Below are positions 8,035-16,191 of a DNA stretch of 46,072 nucleotides, piece by piece. Source of the stretch: Candidatus Giovannonibacteria bacterium (GTDB taxonomy: Bacteria > Patescibacteriota > Minisyncoccia > JACPKW01 > UBA11713); assembly GCA_016176285.1 (NCBI GenBank), contig JACOXM010000005.1, positions 1-46,072 on the forward strand. Reading direction: 5' to 3'. The position numbers were made by a program, and so were the translations under genes. Under the pieces are notes generated by a model, which worked only from the letters and a program-made list of their open reading frames with translations, did no database searches and was not told the origin of the DNA. How positions within the stretch are numbered: the stretch's first letter is position 1; each line of letters opens with the position of its first letter.

Positions 8035-8070
8035 GGAACATTGTATACGCTATAGCGCGAATAGTGTACC
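8035..8070. promoter_or_regulatory. operator-like element 1 (regulator promoter)
   Basis: Outer arms GGAACATT (8035-8042) and AGTGTACC (8063-8070) are inverted with two mismatches across 20 nt. Inside, TACGCTAT and ATAGTGTA also form an inverted pair. About 26 of 36 bases match element 2 at 8643-8678 in the same orientation. It is directly upstream of the ATG at 8079 and would overlap the promoter. Confidence 0.55.
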
Positions 8071-8078
8071 ATATACAT

Positions 8079-8630
8079 ATGGCTGAGTATGGGAAATTTA
8101 CGTGGAAAATTTTAGAACTTTTAGCCGCTGGCACTCTTTTGGGTTTTACAAAAGATAAGGGCCTAAGGCGCGAGTTATTAGATGAATGTGATCGAATTTG
8201 GTACGAGATGGATCACAAACAGTTATTTCGATTTCTCGAAAGATTGAGGTTAAAAAAATATGTCGAATTTGTTAAAAATAAACAAGGAATAGAAAAAATA
8301 CATCTAACTAATAAAGGCAAGGCACGCTTTTTAGTTTATCAGTTCAAAAATATTTCTTTGAAGAAAGCTAAAAAGTGGGATAAAAAATGGAGGATGGTCC
8401 TGTTCGATATACCGGAATCAAAAAAGAAAATTCGAGACTCGCTACGCAGGAAGCTGAAGGGATTGGGCTTTCTTGAATTTCAAAAGAGCGTTTTTATTTA
8501 TCCTTACGCCTGTAGAGACGAAATAAATTTTGTAATAAATTTTTGGGACATTCCGGAGAATGTTTATTATATAGAAGCTCCGATTGCCCCTGACCAAACA
8601 TTAAGGAAACATTTCAAGTTGCAAATTTAG
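8079..8630 (+). CDS. PaaX-like regulator with Cas2-like C-terminal fold
   Basis: Predicted DNA-binding protein of 183 aa. Residues 1-90 read as a winged helix: ILELLAAG, then a helical region and the wing FVKNKQGIEKIHLTNKGKARF. Residues about 105-180 (WRMVLFDIPESKKKIRDSLRRKLKGLGFLEFQKSVFIYPY) match the ferredoxin-like, Cas2-like middle domain of PaaX regulators. Such genes are often mislabelled Cas2; no CRISPR array or cas1 is present here. I chose ATG 8079 over the GTG at 8064, which lies inside the operator. Autoregulation through the flanking repeats is inferred. Confidence 0.75.
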   Translation: MAEYGKFTWKILELLAAGTLLGFTKDKGLRRELLDECDRIWYEMDHKQLFRFLERLRLKKYVEFVKNKQGIEKIHLTNKGKARFLVYQFKNISLKKAKKWDKKWRMVLFDIPESKKKIRDSLRRKLKGLGFLEFQKSVFIYPYACRDEINFVINFWDIPENVYYIEAPIAPDQTLRKHFKLQI

Positions 8631-8642
8631 GCACTTTAATTG

Positions 8643-8678
8643 AGAACACTCTATATGCTATCGCACAAACAGTGTTCT
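8643..8678. promoter_or_regulatory. operator-like element 2
   Basis: Perfect 8-bp arms AGAACACT and AGTGTTCT separated by 20 nt that include TATATGCTATCGCAC. It is the second copy of the element at 8035-8070. It ends 2 nt before a consensus -10 box, so a bound protein would cover the -35/spacer region. Confidence 0.6.
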
Positions 8679-8680
8679 AA

Positions 8681-8686
8681 TATAAT
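8681..8686 (+). promoter_or_regulatory. -10 box for the 148-aa membrane protein gene
   Basis: Perfect TATAAT with no good -35 box, as expected if activity depends on the adjoining operator-like element. The expected start near 8693 gives a leader of about 75 nt. Confidence 0.5.
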
Positions 8687-8767
8687 AACTAGGTTTCTAT
8701 CGGGGTCTTTTAAAGTTTGAGTGGATTTGCTATGCTTTTTTCAAAATAACAAGAAGGGAGAATTTCT

Positions 8768-9214
8768 ATGCTCCTTGAGCTGGTTTATATCGATTGCTTA
8801 GTGGTTACGTGGTTTCGGACGATCAGGCATCAGTTATTACCGCGGAGTCTAAGAAAGGGCGCCGCGGCTTCCGTCGCAAGCTATTGTTTGTTTTTGGTTT
8901 TCGCCGCGATTTTTTTCTGGCTGACCAGCATACCTTTGGATGGAAAGCTGGTATTCGTCTTCATACTGATGACTATCAGCGCGACCATAAATATTATTCA
9001 TTCATGGATGCTTGAAAAAGGGACGATTGACCCAGAATTTAATGGAAGGTATATTTTTTGCCGCATAATCATCCTGTTGATGAGCGCCACCCTGATCTTA
9101 TGGGCGTCCTATGTGCTCATAGATAAGCCGTTACCATTACTTGTGGTTACATTGGCTGCACTTGCCATGATTTCGGGGTGGTACTTTGACGCGTGCAGGA
9201 CTCAAGTGGAGTGA
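8768..9214 (+). CDS. 148-aa membrane protein, unknown
   Basis: Not recognised. The product has four hydrophobic segments (about residues 33-53, 61-76, 93-112 and 122-139) with a basic first loop, so it is probably a four-helix inner-membrane protein with few extramembrane residues. The start is supported by GGGAG seven bases upstream. It has its own promoter and leader behind the second operator-like repeat, and a terminator follows, so it is a single-gene unit. Control by the neighbouring PaaX-like protein is an inference from the shared repeat. Confidence 0.65.
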   Translation: MLLELVYIDCLVVTWFRTIRHQLLPRSLRKGAAASVASYCLFLVFAAIFFWLTSIPLDGKLVFVFILMTISATINIIHSWMLEKGTIDPEFNGRYIFCRIIILLMSATLILWASYVLIDKPLPLLVVTLAALAMISGWYFDACRTQVE

Positions 9215-9250
9215 AGGCAGTTCATTAGATTTAAGGTGTAAGAAAGAAGG

Positions 9251-9279
9251 GCGATTTGGATATACCGGGTCGCTTTTTT
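9251..9279 (+). terminator. intrinsic terminator before tuf
   Basis: GCGATTTGG pairs with CCGGGTCGC (three G-T pairs) around an ATATA loop, followed by six T residues. Confidence 0.7.
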
Positions 9280-9318
9280 AAATTTTTGTCAAATTTATTA
9301 TTGAATTATCGTTGGCTA

Positions 9319-9347
9319 TTGACGCATTTTTAGGGTTAGATTAGTAT
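9319..9347 (+). promoter_or_regulatory. tuf promoter
   Basis: TTGACG (9319-9324), 17-nt spacer, TAGTAT (9342-9347). The -35 region TTGACGCATTTTT nearly repeats that of the rpsL promoter. The expected leader is about 40 nt, AT-rich and without a clear Shine-Dalgarno site. Confidence 0.65.
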
Positions 9348-9395
9348 TGTATGTACGCTTACAATTAGTGGTTATTCATTTAATTTTTTTATTTT

Positions 9396-10586
9396 ATGGC
9401 AAAATTTGAAAGAACGAAGCCCCACCTGAATGTAGGTACGATTGGGCACGTAGACCACGGCAAAACATCTTTGACCGCGGCCATTTTACATGTTATGAAT
9501 TTGGCGGGAAAAAGCGTTAAGCTTGAATCCATTGACCAAATTGACAACGCGCCGGAGGAAAGGCAGAGGGGGATTACTATTGCTCTCCACCATTCCGAGT
9601 ATGAGTCCGACAAGAGGCACTATGCGCATATTGATGCCCCGGGACACGCCGACTACATTAAAAATATGATTACAGGGGCCGCTCAAATGGATGGTTCTAT
9701 TTTGGTGGTTTCCGCCGCTGATGGACCAATGCCACAGACAAGGGAACACATACTTTTAGCGCACCAGGTAGGTGTACCTTCTATAATAGTGTTTCTCAAT
9801 AAGATAGACATGGTTGAGGATAAAGAATTGGTTGATCTCGTGGAAACGGAAATAAGGGAGCTTTTGACTAAATATGAATATCCCGGAGACAAGACTCCGA
9901 TTATTCGCGGCTCGGCAGTAAAGGCGCTCCAGGCGAAATCAGTTGACGATGAATGGGCAAAACCAGTTTTGGAATTGATTAACACCCTTGATACTTATAT
10001 CCCGGAGCCTGTCCGCGAGGTAGATAAGCCATTCTTGATGCCGATCGAAGATGTCTTTTCAATTGAAGGCAGGGGAACCGTTGTAACCGGAAGAGTTGAG
10101 AGAGGAAAGGTAAAGGTTAACGAAGAAATCGAAATTGTTGGATTGAAGGACACCCAAAAAACTATCATAACAGGAATCGAAATGTTTAATAAGCAGCTCG
10201 ATGAAGGAATTGCTGGCGACAATGCGGGAGTTCTTTTGCGGGGAGTTAAAAAAGAAGATGTAGAGAGGGGGCAGGTGCTCGCGAAGCCGGGATCCATTAC
10301 CCCGCATACGGATTTCGAAGCAGAGGTTTACATTCTAACAAAGGAAGAAGGCGGAAGACACACCCCATTTTTCACTGGTTACAAACCCCAGTTTTATATC
10401 AGGACAACCGATGTAACGGGAGACGTTGCCCTGCCGCAGGGAATAGAAATGGTCATGCCAGGGGACACGATTCAGTTTACCGTAAAGCTGATTGGCCCAG
10501 TGGCGCTTGAGGAAAAACAGAGATTTGCGATACGCGAAGGCGGAAAGACGGTTGGCGCCGGGGTTGTAACAAAAATTATTAAGTAA
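9396..10586 (+). CDS. tuf: elongation factor Tu
   Basis: GTPase that delivers aminoacyl-tRNA to the ribosome. At 396 aa it is full length. G1 GHVDHGKT is at residues 17-24, RGITI is the switch I motif, G3 is DAPGHADY and G4 NKID. Domains II and III are intact ([51 protein letters not shown]). Switch I reads [14 protein letters not shown], where most bacteria have RGITINTxHVEYxT; the usual Cys of DCPGH is Ala. It is transcribed from its own promoter ahead of the S10 cluster. Confidence 0.98.
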   Translation: MAKFERTKPHLNVGTIGHVDHGKTSLTAAILHVMNLAGKSVKLESIDQIDNAPEERQRGITIALHHSEYESDKRHYAHIDAPGHADYIKNMITGAAQMDGSILVVSAADGPMPQTREHILLAHQVGVPSIIVFLNKIDMVEDKELVDLVETEIRELLTKYEYPGDKTPIIRGSAVKALQAKSVDDEWAKPVLELINTLDTYIPEPVREVDKPFLMPIEDVFSIEGRGTVVTGRVERGKVKVNEEIEIVGLKDTQKTIITGIEMFNKQLDEGIAGDNAGVLLRGVKKEDVERGQVLAKPGSITPHTDFEAEVYILTKEEGGRHTPFFTGYKPQFYIRTTDVTGDVALPQGIEMVMPGDTIQFTVKLIGPVALEEKQRFAIREGGKTVGAGVVTKIIK

Positions 10587-10602
10587 TATTGAAAATTAAA
10601 TA

Positions 10603-10941
10603 GTGCAAAAAGCATCCAAAAGCGAAACTGAAGAGATACAGAAGCTCCGAATACGGGTTAGGGGTTACGACCACAAGATTTTAGATTCTTCGGTAAAACA
10701 AATCGTGGATACCGCGCTCCGCTATGGCGGGGAGGTGGTGGGCCCCGTTCCGCTTCCAACGGAAATTCGCAAGTACACGGTGAACCGCTCAACGTTCGTT
10801 TATAAAAACGCCCGGGAGCAGTTTGAAATGCGCGTACATAAAAGGCTTTTGGACATAATAAATGTCACTCCCAAAATTATTGACGCCCTTACTAACTTAA
10901 ATCTTCCAGCGGGAGTGGATATAGAAGTAAAGATGCTATGA
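10603..10941 (+). CDS. rpsJ: ribosomal protein uS10
   Basis: Small-subunit head protein that also serves as NusE in antitermination. The core [38 protein letters not shown] and [18 protein letters not shown] is unmistakable. It starts with GTG 16 nt after tuf, giving a roughly 12-residue N-terminal extension (112 aa in total against about 102). A GC-rich hairpin with a T run separates it from rplC. Confidence 0.95.
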   Translation: MQKASKSETEEIQKLRIRVRGYDHKILDSSVKQIVDTALRYGGEVVGPVPLPTEIRKYTVNRSTFVYKNAREQFEMRVHKRLLDIINVTPKIIDALTNLNLPAGVDIEVKML

Positions 10942-10962
10942 AGGTAAAAAAAGAAATACACG

Positions 10963-10987
10963 CCCCGCCACGGCGGGGTTAATTTTT
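10963..10987 (+). terminator. terminator-like hairpin between rpsJ and rplC
   Basis: CCCCGCC and GGCGGGG form an uninterrupted 7-bp all-GC helix followed by TTAATTTTT. It lies just before the rplC start, so it may attenuate transcription of the rest of the operon or mark a processing site. Confidence 0.6.
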
Positions 10988-10992
10988 ATGAA

Positions 10993-11601
10993 ATGGCAAA
11001 ATTAATGCTAGCTAAAAAAATACAGATGTCACAGATTTTCGATGAAGCCGGAAACGTTTTACCGGTGACTATTTTGCGCGCAGGTCCGTTGACGGTTACG
11101 CAGGTAAAGACAAAGGAAAAAGATAAATACGAGGCCGTACAGCTTGGGTTTGGCAGTAAAAAAGAAAAAAATATATCAAAGCCAGTTAGGGGACACCTAA
11201 AGGATTTGGGTTCTTTTGCGTGGCTTAAGGAAGTAAAAAATGCAGACGGGGGATATAAGCGCGGAGATAAAATTGACGTAACGATATTTAAAGAAGGCGA
11301 AAATGTGAACGTACGCTCCCTTTCAAAGGGAAAAGGATTTCAAGGAGCCGTTAAAAGGCACGGCTTTAGGGGGGGATCCAGAACTCATGGGCAGAAACAT
11401 TCAGAACGCGAAGTCGGATCGATTGGCGCCACGTGGCCGCAGAGAGTCATTAAGGGAAAAAGGATGCCAGGACGAATGGGCGGAAAAAGGGTGACTGTGA
11501 AGAATTTAAAAATTGTAAAAATAGATTCAGAAAATAATCTTTTATATGTAAGCGGAGCGCTTCCGGGAGGAAATGGAAGTTTCGTTGAAGTAATGGGATA
11601 G
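10993..11601 (+). CDS. rplC: ribosomal protein uL3
   Basis: Early-assembling large-subunit protein close to the peptidyl transferase centre. Recognisable by the N-terminal strand MLAKKIQMSQIFDEAGNVLPVT and by the central GKGFQGAVKRHGFRGGSRTHGQKHS loop with the following PGRMGG motif. At 202 aa it is near the family's usual length. An overlapping ATG at 10988 is out of frame. It is followed after 1 nt by rplD. Confidence 0.97.
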   Translation: MAKLMLAKKIQMSQIFDEAGNVLPVTILRAGPLTVTQVKTKEKDKYEAVQLGFGSKKEKNISKPVRGHLKDLGSFAWLKEVKNADGGYKRGDKIDVTIFKEGENVNVRSLSKGKGFQGAVKRHGFRGGSRTHGQKHSEREVGSIGATWPQRVIKGKRMPGRMGGKRVTVKNLKIVKIDSENNLLYVSGALPGGNGSFVEVMG

Positions 11602-11602
11602 T

Positions 11603-12238
11603 ATGGAAGCAAAAGTTTACAACAAAGAAGGAAAAGAATCGGGAACTTTTGAAATATCAAAGAAAGTTTTCGGCTTCTCCTGGAAGCCGGAATTAGTAAG
11701 GCAGGTTTTCCTGTCGGAAATGGCAAATAAAAGAAAAAATACCGCACACACTAAAGATAGAAGTGAAGTTTCGGGAGGAGGAAAAAAACCCTGGCAGCAG
11801 AAGGGTACCGGAAGGGCGCGGCACGGATCCATCCGTTCCCCCATTTGGATTGGGGGAGGAATAACGCACGGGCCGCGCAAAACCCGTGATTACAGCGAAA
11901 AAATAAACAGAAAAGCCCGCAGAAGGGCTTTATTGACGGCTCTTTCGGAAAAATTCCGCGCGAATGAAATATTTTTTCTGGATGATTTAAAATTAAGCGA
12001 ATCAAAAACAAAAAAGGCGCGGGAAATTTTACAAAAGCTTCCGATTGACCACAAATCCTCGACCCTTGTTGTTTTGTCTGGAAAGGACGAGGCTCTTTGG
12101 AGAGCCTTCAGAAATATAAAAAATGTTTCTCTTTCGGAGGCGAGAAATTTGAACTTATCCGATATTCTTTCGAATAAATTTCTTGTGATGCCGCAGGGCG
12201 CTGACAAGGTTTTAGAGGAAACTTTTTCAAAGAACTGA
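11603..12238 (+). CDS. rplD: ribosomal protein uL4
   Basis: Large-subunit protein lining the exit tunnel; in E. coli it also represses the S10 operon. The extended loop RKNTAHTKDRSEVSGGGKKPWQQKGTGRARHGSIRSPIW with GGGITHGP is clear, and the C-terminal Rossmann-like part follows. At 211 aa it has the usual length. Its TGA is followed after 1 nt by rplW. Autogenous control cannot be judged here. Confidence 0.97.
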   Translation: MEAKVYNKEGKESGTFEISKKVFGFSWKPELVRQVFLSEMANKRKNTAHTKDRSEVSGGGKKPWQQKGTGRARHGSIRSPIWIGGGITHGPRKTRDYSEKINRKARRRALLTALSEKFRANEIFFLDDLKLSESKTKKAREILQKLPIDHKSSTLVVLSGKDEALWRAFRNIKNVSLSEARNLNLSDILSNKFLVMPQGADKVLEETFSKN

Positions 12239-12239
12239 T

Positions 12240-12506
12240 ATGTCTAAAATTATTCATCCAATAATTACGGAGAAAGCCAATATGCTGGCGGAAAGCGGCG
12301 CTTATGCATTTAAAATAGGACGGGGGGCAGATAAATTTGAGATTAAGAAGGAAATTGAGAAACTTTATAAAGTTAATGTGCGCATGGTTAATATCATATC
12401 CGTATTGCCCAAGAAAAGGCTTTATAGGGGAAAAGTCGGACACAAGCCAGGATATAAGAAAGCCCTTGTATTTTTAAAAAAAGGGCAGAAGATTGATTTA
12501 GTATGA
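12240..12506 (+). CDS. rplW: ribosomal protein uL23
   Basis: Large-subunit protein at the tunnel exit, the docking point for trigger factor and SRP. The motifs IIHPIITEKANMLAE, the YAFKIGRGADKFEIKKEIEKLYKVNVRMVN core and a PGYKKALVFLKKGQKIDL ending identify it. It is short (88 aa), as in many CPR genomes. The last 4 nt overlap rplB. Confidence 0.95.
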   Translation: MSKIIHPIITEKANMLAESGAYAFKIGRGADKFEIKKEIEKLYKVNVRMVNIISVLPKKRLYRGKVGHKPGYKKALVFLKKGQKIDLV

Positions 12507-13330
12507 AAACGTTTGGGACAAGAACACCTGGCCGCAGGCAGATGACGGCGGTGGAATATAAAAAAGTTTTGACTCGCAGTAAACCTGAGAAAAGTTTGAC
12601 GTTTGGCCGCAAGCGTCATGTAGGCAGGAATAACCGGGGAAGAATTACAACCCGCCATAAGGGCGGTGGCGCAAAAAGGCTTTACAGAGAGGTAGATTTT
12701 TTGATGGATAAAAAAAATATTCCGGGAAGAGTCGTTTCGGTGGAATACGATCCAAATAGAACCGCATTTATTGGACTTGTTTCGTATAAAGATGGAGAGA
12801 AGCGTTACATGGTTTTGCCCGCTGGAGTAAGCGTTAATGAAGAATTTATTATTTCTGAAAACGCACCCCTAAAAAAAGGCAATCGTTTGCCGCTAAAAAA
12901 TATCCCTGTCGGCACGCAAGTATTTAATTTAGAGGTTTATCCAAAATCTGGCGCAAAATTAGTAAGGAGTGCGGGGTCTTTTGCCCAAGTACTGGCGCAG
13001 GATTCTCCCACGTGCCTTATTAAACTTCCTTCAGGAGAAGTAAGGAAGCTTTCGGAAAACGCCTGGGCTTCAATTGGCCAGGCTTCCAATGAAGAAGAAA
13101 ATCTTGTGGTTCTTGGAAAGGCTGGAAGATCGAGGTGGCTTGGAATCAGGCCGACCGTAAGAGGTTCCGCGATGAATCCGGTGGACCACCCTTATGGCGG
13201 TGGAGAGGGAAGAGCGCTTCGCGGTACAAGGCGTCCCAAAAATAAATGGGGGAAGGGTACGAGAGGCGTTAAAACCAGAAGAAGAAAAAAATGGTCGCAA
13301 GGCGCAATTATTTCCAGAAGAACAAAATAA
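12503..13330 (+). CDS. rplB: ribosomal protein uL2
   Basis: Core large-subunit protein needed for subunit association and peptidyl transferase assembly. At 275 aa it is complete. Seen are [22 protein letters not shown] near residues 40-62, [27 protein letters not shown], and the C-terminal [18 protein letters not shown] loop whose histidine lies near the catalytic centre. It starts within the end of rplW; rpsS begins 1 nt after its stop. Confidence 0.98.
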   Translation: MKTFGTRTPGRRQMTAVEYKKVLTRSKPEKSLTFGRKRHVGRNNRGRITTRHKGGGAKRLYREVDFLMDKKNIPGRVVSVEYDPNRTAFIGLVSYKDGEKRYMVLPAGVSVNEEFIISENAPLKKGNRLPLKNIPVGTQVFNLEVYPKSGAKLVRSAGSFAQVLAQDSPTCLIKLPSGEVRKLSENAWASIGQASNEEENLVVLGKAGRSRWLGIRPTVRGSAMNPVDHPYGGGEGRALRGTRRPKNKWGKGTRGVKTRRRKKWSQGAIISRRTK

Positions 13331-13331
13331 T

Positions 13332-13655
13332 ATGTCTCGCTCAACTAGAAAAGGTCCCTGGGTGGACGAAAAATTATTAAAGAAGATTTCAAAGCTAAGG
13401 CAGGGAGACAGAACTGTCATTAAAACCTGGTCGCGTTCTTCGCAGATTTCTCCGGATATGATCGGTTTCACCTTGGGCGTTCATAATGGTCGGGATTTTA
13501 TTCCCGTTATAGTTAATGAAGAAATGGTCGGACACAGGCTTGGAGAATTTGCGCCGTCGAGAAAATTTGTCAGACACGGAGGAAAAATGCAAAGAGAATT
13601 AGAGGCGCAGGCAAAAGAAACTCCGGCCGCGGCTCCGGCAGCTCCAAAAAAATAA
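13332..13655 (+). CDS. rpsS: ribosomal protein uS19
   Basis: Small-subunit head protein. The 107-aa product begins [19 protein letters not shown] and includes [29 protein letters not shown] and [18 protein letters not shown] start it at ATG 13332 rather than the longer upstream frame, which runs through rplB. The C-terminus carries an extra alanine/proline-rich tail of about 15 residues ([11 protein letters not shown]) not usual in the family. Confidence 0.96.
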   Translation: MSRSTRKGPWVDEKLLKKISKLRQGDRTVIKTWSRSSQISPDMIGFTLGVHNGRDFIPVIVNEEMVGHRLGEFAPSRKFVRHGGKMQRELEAQAKETPAAAPAAPKK

Positions 13656-13658
13656 TAT

Positions 13659-13994
13659 ATGAAAGAAATACCAGCAAAATTGAATTATTTAAGAATATCT
13701 CCGAGAAAGGTGAGGGCTGTTGCTGATGCGATCAAGGGAAAATCCGTAGTTTGGGCAGGGGAATATTTAAAGGTTGCGCCGCGCACGCCACGTTCGCCGT
13801 TGGAGAAATTATTGAAATCGGCGATCGCAAACGCGAAGCATAATTTCGGAGTAAGCGCTGATAAGCTTTTTGTAAAGGAGGTTCGCGTGGATGCTGGCCC
13901 GACGCTTAAGAGGGTCATGCCTAGGGCGTTTGGGCGCGCGTACCAGATAAAGAAAAGGTCAAGCCACGTAACTTTAGTCTTGGGAGAAAAATAA
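13659..13994 (+). CDS. rplV: ribosomal protein uL22
   Basis: Large-subunit protein whose beta-hairpin reaches the exit-tunnel constriction. The core LRISPRKVRAVADAIKGKSV, a helix with LLKSAIANAKHNF, and the hairpin VDAGPTLKRVMPRAFGRAYQIKKRSSHVTLVL identify it. The length of 111 aa is normal. It lies in standard order between rpsS and rpsC with 1-3 nt gaps. Confidence 0.97.
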   Translation: MKEIPAKLNYLRISPRKVRAVADAIKGKSVVWAGEYLKVAPRTPRSPLEKLLKSAIANAKHNFGVSADKLFVKEVRVDAGPTLKRVMPRAFGRAYQIKKRSSHVTLVLGEK

Positions 13995-13995
13995 T

Positions 13996-14658
13996 ATGGG
14001 TCACACAGTTCATCCTTATTCTTTTCGCGTAGGCGTATTAAGGGATTGGAAATCCCGCTGGTTTAAAAATAAGTTTTATCGTGAATATTTGAAATCCGAT
14101 GTGACTTTAAGGGAATGGCTTTCGAAACGCCTTCGCGGAATGTATATTGCAGACATTGAAATCGAAAGGGGAGAGAATGAAATGAACTTGATATTAAAAA
14201 CATCAAGGCCCGGTCTATTGATCGGACGGGGAGGAGAGGGCATCGAAAAGCTTAGAAAGGAAATAACGGCGGTTTCACAAAAAGAGAAACTAAACCTTCC
14301 TAAAAATTTTAAAATTTCCGTGCAGGAAATAAGATTCCCGGAAGCCCAGGCGCGCATAGTTGCCCAAATGATTGCAGAAGATCTGCAAAAGCGCATGAGT
14401 TTCAGAAGAATATTAAACCAGACAATAGAAAAAGTTATGGCAAATAAGGATGTGAAGGGAGTTAAGTTGGCGCTCTCTGGAAGATTGGACGGCGCAGAGA
14501 TGGCGAGATATGAGTGGCTTAAGCGCGGGCAAGTTCCATTAACGACTTTGCGTGCCGACATTGATTTTGCTAAAGAGCGGGCGCACCTTCCCTACGGCGA
14601 TTTAGGAATAAAGGTTTGGATTTACAAAGGCGAAGTGTTTGAGAAGCAAGCCAAATAA
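13996..14658 (+). CDS. rpsC: ribosomal protein uS3
   Basis: Small-subunit protein at the mRNA entry channel. The 220-aa product starts [23 protein letters not shown], has a KH-type RNA-binding motif [17 protein letters not shown] near residues 73-89, and ends with the [20 protein letters not shown] and [14 protein letters not shown] strands. It ends 1 nt before the rplP ATG. Confidence 0.97.
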   Translation: MGHTVHPYSFRVGVLRDWKSRWFKNKFYREYLKSDVTLREWLSKRLRGMYIADIEIERGENEMNLILKTSRPGLLIGRGGEGIEKLRKEITAVSQKEKLNLPKNFKISVQEIRFPEAQARIVAQMIAEDLQKRMSFRRILNQTIEKVMANKDVKGVKLALSGRLDGAEMARYEWLKRGQVPLTTLRADIDFAKERAHLPYGDLGIKVWIYKGEVFEKQAK

Positions 14659-14659
14659 C

Positions 14660-15079
14660 ATGCTGTTTCCAAAGAAAGTTAAATACAGAAAGTGGCAGAG
14701 GCTCAGAGGGCAGTTTAAGGGTAACGAAACGCGGGGAACAAGTCTGGCGTTCGGAGGGTTTGGGATGAAAGCCCTGTCTCCGGGGCAAATCACTTCACAG
14801 CAAATTGAAGCTTGCCGAAAAGTTTTAACGCGGTATGTCGCAAAGGGAGGAAAAATCTGGATAAGAATTTTTCCAGACCAGCCTTATACCCAAAAGCCGC
14901 CGGAAGTTACCATGGGTGCGGGAAAGGGAGATCCAGTTGGTTATGTTGCGGTGGTGAAGCCGGGAAGAATACTTTTTGAACTGGATGGATTGCCGAGAGA
15001 GAGCGCCCTGGAAGCCCTGAGGAAGGCGCAGTCAAAACTACCAGTTAAAACGAAAATAGTTAAAAGAGATGAAAACTAA
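14660..15079 (+). CDS. rplP: ribosomal protein uL16
   Basis: Large-subunit protein that organises the A-site tRNA elbow. I use ATG 14660, giving the canonical N-terminus [21 protein letters not shown] and 139 aa; the upstream extension is rpsC sequence. [41 protein letters not shown] and [21 protein letters not shown] are all present. The last 11 nt overlap rpmC. Confidence 0.97.
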   Translation: MLFPKKVKYRKWQRLRGQFKGNETRGTSLAFGGFGMKALSPGQITSQQIEACRKVLTRYVAKGGKIWIRIFPDQPYTQKPPEVTMGAGKGDPVGYVAVVKPGRILFELDGLPRESALEALRKAQSKLPVKTKIVKRDEN

Positions 15080-15263
15080 AGAACTTCGAGGAAAACCAGC
15101 TGACGAACTTTCGAAATTGCTCGGCGAAAAGAGATCGGATCTCGACAAGTTTAATTTTGGAATAAATTTAGGAAAGAATAAAAACAGCAAACTGGGGTCC
15201 TCGATAAAAAAAGATATCGCGAAAATTTTAACTTTAATTAAGGAAAAAAATGGAAAAAATTAA
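15069..15263 (+). CDS. rpmC: ribosomal protein uL29
   Basis: Two-helix large-subunit protein near the tunnel exit. The 64-aa product begins [31 protein letters not shown] and ends in [16 protein letters not shown], as expected for L29. Identification relies on size, the ELRxKxxxEL pattern and its fixed position between rplP and rpsQ, with both of which it overlaps. Confidence 0.93.
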   Translation: MKTKELRGKPADELSKLLGEKRSDLDKFNFGINLGKNKNSKLGSSIKKDIAKILTLIKEKNGKN

Positions 15264-15495
15264 AAGACCGAAAACATTTAAGGGAAAAGTAGTCTCGGAT
15301 AAAATGCCGAAAACGAGGGTTGTTAAAATTGAGCGCTATCAGAAAATTCCCAAATATGGAAAATATGTGAAAATGTCCAAGCGATTTAAGGCGCACGACG
15401 AAAGTAATGAATATAAAGTCGGGGACCTCGTAATTATTCAGGAGACAAAGCCTATTTCACGCGATAAGCGCTGGAAAATAATTTCAAAAATATGA
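15250..15495 (+). CDS. rpsQ: ribosomal protein uS17
   Basis: OB-fold small-subunit protein that binds 16S rRNA early. The 81-aa product has [52 protein letters not shown] and a C-terminal [13 protein letters not shown], matching the family closely. It starts inside rpmC and overlaps rplN by 4 nt. Confidence 0.95.
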   Translation: MEKIKRPKTFKGKVVSDKMPKTRVVKIERYQKIPKYGKYVKMSKRFKAHDESNEYKVGDLVIIQETKPISRDKRWKIISKI

Positions 15496-15857
15496 TACAG
15501 CACAGAACAATGTTAAAAGTAGCGGATAATACGGGAGCTCTATTGGTCCAATGCATTAAAGTTTTGGGAGGAACAAGGAAAAGGTACGCCAAGTTAGGGG
15601 ATGTGATTGTTGTGACGGTTAAAAAAGCGGAGCCGCGAAAAATTGTGAAGAAGAAGGACGTCTTAAAGGCAGTTGTTGTCAGGCAGAGGAATCCCTTTCG
15701 CAGGCCGGACGGTTCTTATCTTCGTTTTGACGACAATGCAGTTGTTATATTGGATGGAGACGAGCCAAAAGGAGGAAGAATTTTCGGTCCTGTTCCGCGC
15801 GAACTTAGAGAAAAGGGTTTTTTGAAGATTATTTCTTTAGCGCCAGAAGTTGTTTAA
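15492..15857 (+). CDS. rplN: ribosomal protein uL14
   Basis: Large-subunit interface protein. The 121-aa product starts [27 protein letters not shown] and includes [39 protein letters not shown] and [28 protein letters not shown], covering the whole family profile. First gene of the spc part of the cluster. Confidence 0.98.
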   Translation: MIQHRTMLKVADNTGALLVQCIKVLGGTRKRYAKLGDVIVVTVKKAEPRKIVKKKDVLKAVVVRQRNPFRRPDGSYLRFDDNAVVILDGDEPKGGRIFGPVPRELREKGFLKIISLAPEVV

Positions 15858-15872
15858 ATTAAGTAAGTAAAT

Positions 15873-16187
15873 ATGTCTGCAAGAATAAAAAAAGGCGATA
15901 GCGTAATCGTAATATCCGGCAAAGATAAAGGACACGGCGGTAAGGTTTTGAAAGTTTACCCGGGCGATGATTTGGTGCTGGTGGAAGGATTGAATTTAAG
16001 GAAGAGACACAGAAGGCCCCGCAAAACAGGGGAGAAGGGAAGTATTGTTCAATCTCCAGCGCCAATGGCTATGTCAAAAGTTATGCCTAAATGCCCGAAT
16101 TGCCAAAAAGGCGTGAGGGTCGGATCGGCAGGGCACGAAAGCGGAGAGAGGAAGAGGGTTTGCAAAAAGTGCGAAAAGGAATTCTAA
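15873..16187 (+). CDS. rplX: ribosomal protein uL24
   Basis: Assembly-initiating large-subunit protein with a KOW motif (KKGDSVIVISGKDKGHGGKVLKVYP, residues 6-30). The C-terminal part has two CxxC pairs (CPNC near 74-77 and CKKC near 97-100), suggesting a zinc site. At 104 aa it has the usual length. There is a 15-nt gap after rplN. Confidence 0.95.
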   Translation: MSARIKKGDSVIVISGKDKGHGGKVLKVYPGDDLVLVEGLNLRKRHRRPRKTGEKGSIVQSPAPMAMSKVMPKCPNCQKGVRVGSAGHESGERKRVCKKCEKEF

Positions 16188-16191
16188 ATTT

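Noticed and set aside
8064-8078. GTG at 8064 as the start of the PaaX-like gene
   Set aside because: It lies within the operator-like repeat and adds five residues not expected for the winged helix; ATG 8079 is preferred.
8079-8630. Cas2 and hence a CRISPR-Cas locus
   Set aside because: The protein has an N-terminal winged helix and there is no cas1 or repeat-spacer array; the PaaX-like reading fits better.
9396-10586. Second, diverged EF-Tu paralogue because of the unusual switch I
   Set aside because: All GTPase motifs and domains II/III are canonical and it sits at the head of the S10 cluster, so it is the housekeeping tuf.
10588-10602. Frameshift or missing start for rpsJ
   Set aside because: The GTG start gives an intact S10 with only a short extension, so no defect is needed.
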